From NCBI GenBank assembly GCA_037440525.1, contig JBBITW010000088.1, positions 1 to 14,903 of the forward strand: 14,903 bases of DNA. The letters are read 5' to 3'. The first letter of the stretch is position 1. Each line of letters opens with the position of its first letter. This DNA is from JBBITW01 sp037440525 (GTDB lineage: Bacteria > Desulfobacterota > BSN033 > UBA1163). The notes beneath the pieces are model-generated. The model was not told the DNA's origin. It worked only from the letters and a program-made list of their open reading frames with translations, and searched no databases. The position numbers were made by a program, and so were the translations under genes. Below, in pieces: positions 1-6,417 of the stretch.

Positions 1-101
1 GATTATGGCTCACCTTTGCCAGTTGCAACCTGAGGTGTAAACATTGCCAAAACTGTCATCTATCTCAGAAGAGCATAGAGGAATTATCACATTTTAATTA
101 G
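1..101 (+). pseudogene. Broken radical-SAM enzyme fragment (partial)
   Basis: One frame is open from base 3 to a TAG at 99-101 and is cut by the left window edge. It contains C-N-L-R-C-K-H-C, the CX3CX2C motif that binds the 4Fe-4S cluster of radical SAM enzymes, followed by QNCHLSQ. That context resembles the CQNW-x-ISQ stretch of the AmmeMemoRadiSam and pyruvate-formate-lyase-activase-like groups. In those families the motif lies in the first part of a protein of several hundred residues, but here the frame stops 17 codons after the last motif cysteine. No other frame continues a radical-SAM protein into the next 300 bases. I infer a truncated, decayed gene. It is the only plus-strand coding signal I accept, and the upstream part cannot be seen. 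Confidence 0.5.
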
Positions 102-107
102 TAAAGA

Positions 108-147
108 ACCCCGCCCCTACAGGCAGGGTATTTCGCCCTATTTTTTA
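108..147 (+). terminator. GC-rich hairpin followed by a T-run
   Basis: Bases 108-115 pair with 122-129 (seven of eight pairs) around a six-base loop. An overlapping short hairpin, AGGG/CCCT at 125-128 and 136-139, is followed by ATTTTTT. Read on the plus strand this could be a weak intrinsic terminator just after the broken radical-SAM frame. The first hairpin also resembles the GC-rich stem-loops at the ends of some IS200/IS605-like elements, but nothing else supports an insertion sequence. Confidence 0.3.
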
Positions 148-173
148 TAAATGATATCTTGATGAGGGTTCGG

Positions 174-216
174 CTTGCCCTAAGAGAAATTAATTGAATC
201 TCAAACTTAGGGTAAG
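174..216. repeat. Inverted repeat in the left intergenic region
   Basis: CTTGCCCTAAG (174-184) and CTTAGGGTAAG (206-216) form an 11-position stem with one mismatch and a 21-base AT-rich loop. It has no T-run, so it is not a typical terminator. The rest of the roughly 300-base stretch between the radical-SAM fragment and tRNA-Pro shows no gene that I can recognise. Confidence 0.35.
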
Positions 217-400
217 GGCTTGTCACTTGCCGTATTTGGCTTCATTTCTAAGGTAAGAATTACGACTCAGTCTCGTTGGGAAAAGTCGATAATGCCAGGC
301 CAGGGAGGAAGGTAAGGGTGATAACTGTAAATATTTAATTGCTCCGATTAATAATATTCGTTCTCTTTTTAAATGGTCGCCTAATGTTCAATAAAAAAAT

Positions 401-479
<79 letters not shown>

Positions 480-547
480 AAATTTATCATAGAACCATTT
501 ATTATTTTGCCATAAAATTATGGTTAATTCCAATAAATAATCCCCTC

Positions 548-943
548 TCATTCAAGCATCTTCCTTATCCCCTTTAATTCTTCACGAATAGCTATCAAGA
601 GCTCACGGTCTTTACCATTAAATTTCTTCTCAACAAGTTTTAATTTCATCTGCCTGTTTTCTGCCTTTTCGAGATCCCTAATCTTCTTTTTTGCCCCTGA
701 TATAGTAAAACCATCTTCATAAAGAAGTTTTTTTATCTTAAGGATTATATCCAAATCCTTCTTCCGGTATAGCCGCTGGAGGGATGATCCTTTGTGAGGT
801 TTTATAACCTTAAACTCCGATTCCCAATACCTTAGGACATGTGGCTTGACCCCTGTGATTCTGCTAACCTCTCCAATCCGATAATAAAGCCTCTCATGTG
901 ATACTGGACTTTCTAAATCTTTTTTCACTACTAATCGGGGCAT
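548..943 (-). CDS. MerR-family transcriptional regulator
   Basis: This is a small DNA-binding protein of 131 residues. Residues about 20-90 form the winged-helix MerR domain: YYRIGEVSRITGVKPHVLRYWE is the helix-turn-helix with the hallmark LRYWE, the wing follows, and RLYRKKDL with the next helices completes the domain. The remaining 40 residues are charged and helical and hold no cysteine cluster or ligand-binding domain. It therefore belongs to the short MerR group that usually follows ihfA or pheT in deltaproteobacteria, whose effector is not known. The ATG at 943 has AAGGA six bases upstream. It starts 122 bases after ihfA and precedes tRNA-Pro. I assign a DNA-binding role only; the target and signal cannot be read from the sequence. 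Confidence 0.88.
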   Translation of the reverse strand: MPRLVVKKDLESPVSHERLYYRIGEVSRITGVKPHVLRYWESEFKVIKPHKGSSLQRLYRKKDLDIILKIKKLLYEDGFTISGAKKKIRDLEKAENRQMKLKLVEKKFNGKDRELLIAIREELKGIRKMLE

Positions 944-1065
944 GTCCTTATTACCTATCGCCTTTTTAAATCCTCTTAAACTCAGGCCTTAAAAGATAAA
1001 TTATAAAAATAATCCTTATCTCTATCACCTTAAAGATATTTAGCCTAAAAACTTAAGTCATCCCA

Positions 1066-1356
1066 TTAAGAGGGATTTTCTTTGCGGTTCAGCGAAGCCT
1101 TTAGCACATGACTCGGTTTGAAGGTCAAGATTCTTCTTGGAGAGATCTCAATATCATCCCCTGTTTGAGGATTTCGACCTCGACGTGCCCTCTTTCGGCG
1201 AATTACAAAATTTCCAAAACCCGAGATCTTAATCTTGTCCTCATGTTGTAAGTGCTCCTTGATGATATCAAAAATGGATTCTACAATCTTGGCCACTTCC
1301 TTCTTAGAAAATCCTACCTTCTCATAAATACTCTCAATAATGTCAACTTTTGTCAT
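1066..1356 (-). CDS. ihfA: Integration host factor alpha subunit
   Basis: The 96-residue protein belongs to the HU/IHF family of DNA-bending nucleoid proteins. IHF works as a heterodimer that bends DNA sharply at specific sites to assist recombination, replication and sigma-54 transcription. The N-terminal helices (MTKVDIIESIYEKVGFSKKE) are followed by GFGNFVIRRKRARRGRNPQTG, the DNA-gripping beta arm with the minor-groove proline at its tip. The ending SPRRILTFKPSHVLK is typical of the alpha subunit rather than HU. Length matches the family. The start is ATG with AAGGAGG nine bases upstream. It lies 31 bases after pheT, the same position as in Escherichia coli, which strongly supports the alpha assignment. 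Co-transcription with pheST is likely. Confidence 0.93.
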   Translation of the reverse strand: MTKVDIIESIYEKVGFSKKEVAKIVESIFDIIKEHLQHEDKIKISGFGNFVIRRKRARRGRNPQTGDDIEISPRRILTFKPSHVLKASLNRKENPS

Positions 1357-1387
1357 GGCCTCATTCCTCCTTTCTCTGATATCTTTA

Positions 1388-3793
1388 TTACCTCAATTCT
1401 ACTTTAAAAATTTCCCTCAATCGGGAAGTTACCTTTTCGTGATATTGATTAACCTCCTCATCTGTCAACGTCCGATCTTTGGCCTGATATCGGATTCGAA
1501 ATGAAACTCCTTTCTTATTTTGAGGAATAGGAGCACCCTGATAAACATCGAAGAGTCGAACATCATCTATAAAAAGCTGTCGGAAATCCCATATTGCCTC
1601 TTCAATCCTTTCAACTTCTAAGGCTTCATCTATGACTATAGAAAGGTCTCGATAAACGGCAGGGAATTTTGGTAAGGATTGAAATCTTCTCGTCTCATCT
1701 GCATATTTAGCCAGAAGTTCAAAATTGATCTCAAATAGATAGGCCTTTCTATTGATTTCAAAATGGTTCAATACATTGGGATGAACCTCACCCACCTCTC
1801 CCAGAAACTCTTCCCCAAGGAGGATCCTTGAGGCCTTTCCTGGATGGAGATACGGAATATCTTCTGCCTTCCGAAACTTTATTCCTTTAATTCTTAAGGC
1901 ATCAAAAATATCCTCAAGGCAGCCCTTCATATCATAAAAATCTATTTGTCTCTGTGGAGATGACCAATGGAGATCACGATCCATCCCGACGGCAACACCT
2001 GAAAGAAACTTAACCTCCATCGGAAGTCTATCCCCTCTTCGGGGAAGGAATACCTTTTTCAATTCGTAAATTTTGATATCAGTATTCTTCCACGAAAGAT
2101 TATAATGGGCTGTCTCAAGAAGGCCTGGTATAAGAGATGTTCTCATGATGGATAAATTTTCGTTCAGGGGATTAAGAATCTGAACGTAGTCCCTTCTCGG
2201 GTCATCCATTTTTAGCCCCATAAAATCATAGGAGCGAGGAGATGTAAAACTATAAGTGATCACCTCGTAGAAGCCATGATGAATCATAATATCAGAAACC
2301 TTTTTCTCCAAACTCAGGCTTCCAATCCTTTCCTCAGAAGAAGGTGGACCTTTAGGAAGGGTGAGTGGAATCTTATCATACCCATCCATTCTTGCCACCT
2401 CCTCAATTAGATCAATCTCTCTCTCAAGATCCCCCCGAAAAGAAGGGGGTAAAACCTTCAGATGATCCTTATCTTCCTCCTCAACTTTCAGCTCCAGGTT
2501 ATTCAAATAAGTCTTTATCAAAGAAGCCGGAATTTCTCTCCCCAGGATCTGACAGACCTTTTTTATATTCAACCTTATGGGTTTAGGTTGTATCGGGTTG
2601 GGATAGGCATCTATAGAACCTTTCAATACCTGGCCACCTGCTATCTCGTGAATCATCTTTGCCGCACGATTTGCAGCCATGAGGCAACCTCCATAATCCA
2701 CTCCCCTACCGAATCGATAGGCTGCCTCAGTTTCAAGACCGAGCTTTTTTGAAGTCAAACGGTTATTAACCGGATTGAAATATGCGCTCTCCAAGAGAAC
2801 AATCCTCGTATCATCTCTTATCTCTGAATTAAGCCCTCCCATTACTCCAGCAATGGCAACAGGCTTTACACCATCACAGATCATCAGCATATCAGCATCA
2901 AGTTTTCTCTTCACACCATCTAATGTAACGAATTCTTCATCCTGCTTGGCCCTCCTCACCACAATTCTCGATTCTTCGAGAAGTTCAAAATCAAATGCAT
3001 GAAGTGGCTGCCCGAATTCCATCATAACATAATTTGTTACATCCACCACATTATTGATCGATCGAATACCTATCTTCTCAAGTCTGTTTCTAATCCAATA
3101 AGGAGAAGGACCAATCTTTACACCCTCAATCATCTTTGCCACATATCGGGGACATAAATGTGGATCCAATATAGTAACAGAGGTTTTTTGGTAGATATCC
3201 TCTCCTTCAGATGGTAGGTAAGTAGGGGGATATCTAAGGCTTTGATTGGTCAGCGCGGCAATCTCACGTGCCACACCAATCATGCACAGACAATCAGGCC
3301 GATTCGGGGTAATGCTTATTTCGAGTATATTATCAATTAGACCCAGTGCCTCACCCAAATTAAGACCCAATGGAATTTCAGGATCAAGTATCATAATCCC
3401 AGAGGCATCCTCACCCAAACCAAGCTCAGCCTCCGAGCAGAGCATACCTTCGGAAACCTCTCCTCTGATAGTGGATCTCCTGATCTCCATACCATTGGGA
3501 AGCTTGGCTCCAACAAGTGCCAGAGGAACCTTCTGCCCCTCTCTGATATTTGTTGCCCCACAAACGACCGAGAATTTTTCCTCAGATGTCCCCACTTCTA
3601 CCAATGAGAGACGATCTGCATTTGGGTGTCTTCGAATGGCCAGGATCACTCCAACCACTATCCTATCAAAACCTCCGCCTACGGAAATAACCTCCTCTAC
3701 CTCTAATCCTCCCATGGTGAGGAGATTAACCAGCTCTTTGACATCCATTCCAATATCAACATAATCCTTAAGCCAATTAAGACTGACCTTCAT
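1388..3793 (-). CDS. pheT: Phenylalanyl-tRNA synthetase beta subunit
   Basis: The large subunit of the alpha2-beta2 enzyme that charges tRNA-Phe in the cytoplasm; beta carries editing and tRNA-binding modules. MKVSLNWLKDYVD opens the protein. An EMAP/tRNA-binding-like OB domain (FDRIVVGVILAIRRHPNADRL) follows, then the B3/B4 editing region with RSINNVVDVTNYVMMEFGQPLHAFD. The B5 domain and inactive catalytic-like core come next, and the last ~95 residues (LPKFPAVYRDLSIVIDE onwards) form the FDX-ACB tRNA-binding domain. I chose the ATG at 3793 (801 residues) because the family begins MK-S-NWL; an in-frame TTG at 3808 would add only MREER and has no better ribosome site. It follows pheS after a 72-base gap containing a hairpin. 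Length is normal and no frameshift is seen. Confidence 0.97.
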   Translation of the reverse strand: MKVSLNWLKDYVDIGMDVKELVNLLTMGGLEVEEVISVGGGFDRIVVGVILAIRRHPNADRLSLVEVGTSEEKFSVVCGATNIREGQKVPLALVGAKLPNGMEIRRSTIRGEVSEGMLCSEAELGLGEDASGIMILDPEIPLGLNLGEALGLIDNILEISITPNRPDCLCMIGVAREIAALTNQSLRYPPTYLPSEGEDIYQKTSVTILDPHLCPRYVAKMIEGVKIGPSPYWIRNRLEKIGIRSINNVVDVTNYVMMEFGQPLHAFDFELLEESRIVVRRAKQDEEFVTLDGVKRKLDADMLMICDGVKPVAIAGVMGGLNSEIRDDTRIVLLESAYFNPVNNRLTSKKLGLETEAAYRFGRGVDYGGCLMAANRAAKMIHEIAGGQVLKGSIDAYPNPIQPKPIRLNIKKVCQILGREIPASLIKTYLNNLELKVEEEDKDHLKVLPPSFRGDLEREIDLIEEVARMDGYDKIPLTLPKGPPSSEERIGSLSLEKKVSDIMIHHGFYEVITYSFTSPRSYDFMGLKMDDPRRDYVQILNPLNENLSIMRTSLIPGLLETAHYNLSWKNTDIKIYELKKVFLPRRGDRLPMEVKFLSGVAVGMDRDLHWSSPQRQIDFYDMKGCLEDIFDALRIKGIKFRKAEDIPYLHPGKASRILLGEEFLGEVGEVHPNVLNHFEINRKAYLFEINFELLAKYADETRRFQSLPKFPAVYRDLSIVIDEALEVERIEEAIWDFRQLFIDDVRLFDVYQGAPIPQNKKGVSFRIRYQAKDRTLTDEEVNQYHEKVTSRLREIFKVELR

Positions 3794-3819
3794 TCGTTCT
3801 TCTCTCAAATTGTAGATTT

Positions 3820-3848
3820 TGGAATGTGGAATTTAAATCCACAATCCA
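3820..3848. repeat. Intercistronic hairpin between pheS and pheT
   Basis: TGGAATGTGGA (3820-3830) pairs with TCCACAATCCA (3838-3848), ten of eleven positions, around a seven-base loop. It lies 27 bases upstream of the pheT ATG and 18 bases after the pheS stop. There is no T-run in the direction of transcription, so I call it a mRNA hairpin, possibly affecting stability or the pheS:pheT ratio, rather than a terminator. Confidence 0.5.
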
Positions 3849-3865
3849 TATCTAAATTCTGAATT

Positions 3866-4882
3866 TTAAAACTGTCTGAGAAATCTCAGATCATTAGAAA
3901 AGAAAAGCCTTATATCATTTATTCCAAATTTAAGCATTGCAATCCGTTCAATCCCCAACCCAAATGCAAAACCTGTGACCTCCTCAGGATCATAATCAAC
4001 AAATTCAAATACAGCTGGATCTGTCATCCCTGAACCTAAAATCTCTAACCATCCTGTATTGGCACATACCCCGCATCCCTTCCCTTCACACATTACACAT
4101 TCAATATCCACCTCTGCACTCGGTTCTGTAAAAGGGAAAAAACTCGGACGAAATCGAAGTTTTGTCTTCTCCCCAAACATCTGGTGGACAAAGAATGTCA
4201 AAATTCCCTTCAGGTCTGCAAAGGTGACTCCTCTATCCACTAAAAGACCTTCCACCTGGTGAAACATAGGTGAATGGGTTGGGTCTAAATCCCGACGGTA
4301 AACAGCACCAGGAGAGATTATCCTTACAGGGGGTGGATGCTTCTCCATTGTTCTCACCTCAACAGGAGAGGTATGGGTTCTCAGGAGAACCTCATCTGAA
4401 ATAAAAAAGGTTGATTGCATCTCCCTCGCTGGGTGACCTTTTGGAATGTTTAGCGCCTCAAAATTATAATAATCAAGCTCAACCTCCGGCCCCTCAACAA
4501 CCTCAAATCCAAGGCGAGAAAAGATACTTATCACTTCATCCAGGATCTGTGAAATAGGATGTCTCCTGCCAAAGGTGATCCTTCTCCCTGGTAATGTGAC
4601 ATCGATCCTTTCTCTCTCGAGGGCTTCTCTTAACTCTCTTTCTTTTATCTTGGTGAGGGCTTCCTCAATCCTTCTTTCGAGATCCTCTTTAATCTCATTC
4701 GCCATTTTCCCTATTTCTTTACGATCTTGCACATCAAGTGTACTTAAGCGCTTCAGTAACTGGGTCAGGCTGCCCTTTCTTCCGAGGATCCTTACCCTGA
4801 TCTCTGAAACATCTCTATCATTGGAAGCTCGGGAAATGGATGCCAAACTTTCTTGATATAGACTTTCAAGTTCTTCCTTCAA
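3866..4882 (-). CDS. pheS: Phenylalanyl-tRNA synthetase alpha subunit
   Basis: The catalytic subunit of PheRS activates phenylalanine with ATP and transfers it to tRNA-Phe; 338 residues is a normal length. Residues 1-90 form the N-terminal coiled coil that binds tRNA. The class II core follows: HPISQILDEVISIF (motif 1 region), PGAVYRRDLDPTHSPMFHQVEG (motif 2) and GFAFGLGIERIAMLKFGINDIR (motif 3). The CVMCEGKGCGVCANTGW cysteine cluster is usual in many bacterial PheS. The start is TTG, supported by GGGGAG six bases upstream. The leader gap after rplT is 45 bases and encodes no PheM-like leader peptide, so the enteric phenylalanine attenuation mechanism is not visible here. Confidence 0.97.
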   Translation of the reverse strand: MKEELESLYQESLASISRASNDRDVSEIRVRILGRKGSLTQLLKRLSTLDVQDRKEIGKMANEIKEDLERRIEEALTKIKERELREALERERIDVTLPGRRITFGRRHPISQILDEVISIFSRLGFEVVEGPEVELDYYNFEALNIPKGHPAREMQSTFFISDEVLLRTHTSPVEVRTMEKHPPPVRIISPGAVYRRDLDPTHSPMFHQVEGLLVDRGVTFADLKGILTFFVHQMFGEKTKLRFRPSFFPFTEPSAEVDIECVMCEGKGCGVCANTGWLEILGSGMTDPAVFEFVDYDPEEVTGFAFGLGIERIAMLKFGINDIRLFFSNDLRFLRQF

Positions 4883-4899
4883 AAATCTCTCCCCTTCTC

Positions 4900-4927
4900 T
4901 TTCCCCTGAAGAGGGAAATCTTTTTTT
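4900..4927 (+). terminator. Possible plus-strand terminator in the rplT-pheS gap
   Basis: TTTCCC (4900-4905) pairs with GGGAAA (4913-4918) over a seven-base loop and is followed by TCTTTTTTT. It has intrinsic-terminator form only when read on the plus strand, which would stop antisense transcription. On the minus strand it is a simple hairpin just upstream of the pheS ribosome site. Confidence 0.3.
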
Positions 4928-5284
4928 CTATAGTCCTGTGCCTTTTGCCATCTCAACAATCTTCGAAAATGAAGCAGGATCGTTCACCGCTAAATCAGCC
5001 AGAACCTTTCTATCGAGTTCGATATGTGCCTTTTTCAAAGAATCCATCAAACGGCTATATGAGATTCCATGAATCCTCGCCGCTGCATTGATTCGTGTTA
5101 TCCACAATCTTCGAAAATCCCTCTTTCTTCTTCTCCGATCCCTGTAAGCATAGGCCAGTGCCCGATGAACGGCATCAACTGCTGTCCTGAAAAGTCGGCT
5201 CCTGCCACCTACATAGCCCTTTGCCATCTTTAAGATCTTCTTTCTTCGCTTTCTTGTCTTTGGTCCACCTTTAACCCTTGGCAT
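4928..5284 (-). CDS. rplT: 50S ribosomal protein L20
   Basis: L20 binds 23S rRNA early and is required for assembly of the large ribosomal subunit. In several bacteria it also represses its own operon by binding mRNA that mimics rRNA. The 118 residues match the family exactly: a basic N-terminal extension (MPRVKGGPKTRKRRKKILK), the helix FRTAVDAVHRALAYAYRDRR, LWITRINAAARIHGISYSRLM, and the C-terminal globular part ending MAKGTGL. The start is ATG with AAGGAGG ten bases upstream. Normally rplT follows rpmI closely, but here 327 bases separate them, mostly filled by an inverted-repeat element. Whether L20 autoregulation survives this arrangement cannot be told; I did not find a clear L20-binding pseudoknot by eye. 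Confidence 0.97.
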   Translation of the reverse strand: MPRVKGGPKTRKRRKKILKMAKGYVGGRSRLFRTAVDAVHRALAYAYRDRRRRKRDFRRLWITRINAAARIHGISYSRLMDSLKKAHIELDRKVLADLAVNDPASFSKIVEMAKGTGL

Positions 5285-5330
5285 GATCTTAAATCCTCCT
5301 TATTCTTATATAAATAACATGTTTCGTGTC

Positions 5331-5380
5331 AGTGATTCATGAATCTTATTAATAACACACCCTCCCAATCACGATTCACT
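5331..5380. repeat. Imperfect inverted repeat upstream of rplT
   Basis: AGTGATTCATGA (5331-5342) pairs with TCACGATTCACT (5369-5380) at ten of twelve positions. The left arm also contains the perfect 12-base palindrome GATTCATGAATC (5334-5345). It sits in the rplT leader next to the inverted-repeat element, and may belong to it or be an independent hairpin. Confidence 0.35.
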
Positions 5381-5383
5381 ATT

Positions 5384-5608
5384 GAGGACTCTGAAAAAGT
5401 CCTAAAATGACTAGGGAGGTATGGTTCCAAACCCTTCGAATGCGGATATTAAGAAGGTAGATTGCTTACAATCGCTTAAAAGAAAAAGAAGCATTTTCAG
5501 GGTATTAATCAATAGTGCCATGTTATTATCGGTATCCGCTCGAAGGCTTTTCCACCACACCTCCCTAGTCTATAAATTCATTTTTAAATACTTTTCCAGA
5601 GACTTCTT
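5384..5608. mobile_element. MITE-like inverted-repeat element, copy 1
   Basis: A roughly 225-base non-coding element. Its left arm (5384-5448) and right arm (5533-5608) are imperfect inverted copies that share, from the outer end inwards, CTCTGRAAAAGT, an AT-rich stretch, CTAGGGAGGT, then a CCTTCGA...CGGATA segment. About 84 bases lie between the arms. Bases 5533-5565 match 8627-8659 at 32 of 33 positions, which shows it is a dispersed repeat. It fills most of the rpmI-rplT gap and is probably transcribed, giving a long RNA hairpin. It encodes no transposase. Terminal inverted repeats and small size suggest a MITE-like or REP-like element moved in trans; a clear target duplication is not visible. 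Confidence 0.7.
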
Positions 5609-5611
5609 ATT

Positions 5612-5809
5612 TTAAATGTATGGAAGTAATCTCTTAATCCCCTTTATATCCGTTTTTTCAATCAACTTTGGTCTTCTTAGAACACGTTTTCTTTTTGATG
5701 GTTTCTTCGTAAGGATATGTCTTGCAAAGGCCCTCTTTGCCTTTATCTTTCCCGAAGCGGTCTTTTTAAAGCGCTTTGACGCTCCCCGATTTGTTTTTAA
5801 CTTAGGCAC
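5612..5809 (-). CDS. rpmI: 50S ribosomal protein L35
   Basis: L35 is a small, very basic protein of the large ribosomal subunit; 65 residues is the family length. MPKLKTNRGASKRFKKTASGKIK is the conserved N-terminus, followed by the RHILTKKPSKRKRVLRR block and a short C-terminal helix. The start is GTG at 5809, with AAGGAGG five bases before it. An out-of-frame ATG overlaps it (ATGTG) but opens only TGC-CTA-AGT-TAA, so GTG is the real start. infC ends 21 bases upstream. Its stop codon is almost directly followed by the inverted-repeat element. Confidence 0.96.
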   Translation of the reverse strand: MPKLKTNRGASKRFKKTASGKIKAKRAFARHILTKKPSKRKRVLRRPKLIEKTDIKGIKRLLPYI

Positions 5810-5830
5810 ATTATCCTCCTTTATACTATA

Positions 5831-6361
5831 TCACCCTGAAATTGTCTTTTGACTCTGATGAGGTGCTAATATCATCACAAAATTTTTACCTTCAAATTTG
5901 GGTGGTTGCTCTACTCTCCCCCATTCCTTTGTCTCTTCTGCGATCCGATCCACCATTTGCTTTCCGAGGTCAGGGTGTGTAATTTCCCTCCCCTTGAAGA
6001 CAATTGTTACCTTTGTTTTATTGCCTTCTTTCAGGAATCGCTCGATATGACGAAGTTTAAACTGTAAATCATGTTCTTCTGTTTTAGGTCTTAACTTAAC
6101 TTCCTTGATATGAATAACCGCCTGCTTCTTTCTTGCCTCATGTGCCTTCTTGCTCTGTTGATACTTAAACTTGCCATAATCCATTATACGACAGACAGGC
6201 GGCTCCGACTTTGGAGAGACCTCCACTAAATCCATATCAAAATTTGCTGCTGTTCTAAGTGCCTCCATAATTGGTAGAATTCCCAACTGTTTCCCTTCAG
6301 GGTCGATGACCCTCACCTCCCTGGCCCTAATCTCACGATTTACGCGGACATCTTTTACTAT
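5831..6361 (-). CDS. infC: Translation initiation factor IF-3 (probable AUA start)
   Basis: IF-3 binds the 30S subunit, prevents premature joining of 50S and rejects wrong start codons. From ATA the protein is 176 residues: the N-terminal domain begins VNREIRAREVRVIDPEGKQLGI, a lysine-rich linker runs through YGKFKYQQSKKAHEARKKQ, and the C-terminal domain contains KLRPKTEEHDLQFKLRHIERFLKEGNKTKV and ends near VMILAPHQ. I chose ATA (6361-6359) because the Shine-Dalgarno sequence AGGAGGTGA (6375-6367) places it at eight bases. The in-frame GTG at 6370 lies inside that sequence and cannot use it, and no ATG, GTG or TTG is in frame near the conserved N-terminus. E. coli infC starts with the equally rare AUU, which lets IF-3 repress itself. 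Neighbours are thrS and rpmI. Confidence 0.95.
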   Translation of the reverse strand: MVKDVRVNREIRAREVRVIDPEGKQLGILPIMEALRTAANFDMDLVEVSPKSEPPVCRIMDYGKFKYQQSKKAHEARKKQAVIHIKEVKLRPKTEEHDLQFKLRHIERFLKEGNKTKVTIVFKGREITHPDLGKQMVDRIAEETKEWGRVEQPPKFEGKNFVMILAPHQSQKTISG

Positions 6362-6366
6362 AAATC

Positions 6367-6375
6367 TCACCTCCT
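6367..6375 (-). promoter_or_regulatory. Ribosome binding site that decides the infC start
   Basis: The minus strand reads AGGAGGTGA, a nine-base match to the 16S rRNA anti-Shine-Dalgarno end. It overlaps the GTG at 6370-6368 and lies eight bases (counted from GGAGG) before ATA at 6361-6359, so only ATA has a normal spacing and the right frame. Confidence 0.75.
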
Positions 6376-6417
6376 CTTTCTTTTTTACAGAGAGTGCTTT
6401 GTATTTAGCCCTCTTTG

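Noticed and set aside
260..340. Purine-rich stretch with GCCAGGCC...GGGAGGAAGG, considered as a small SRP RNA
   Set aside because: The conserved SRP loop motifs (GGAAGGAAGCAGC type) and a long pairing stem are absent.
3246..3764. A 172-codon open frame on the plus strand
   Set aside because: It lies wholly opposite pheT, has low-complexity Ser/Pro/Ile-rich composition and matches no family. It is a shadow of the real gene.
4883..4927. PheM-type leader peptide and attenuator for pheST
   Set aside because: The gap has no Phe-rich small frame, and its hairpin lacks a T-run in the direction of pheS transcription.
5421..5615. A 64-codon plus-strand frame in the rpmI-rplT gap
   Set aside because: It consists of the arms and spacer of repeat copy 1; its sequence is explained by the inverted repeat and it has no recognisable domain.
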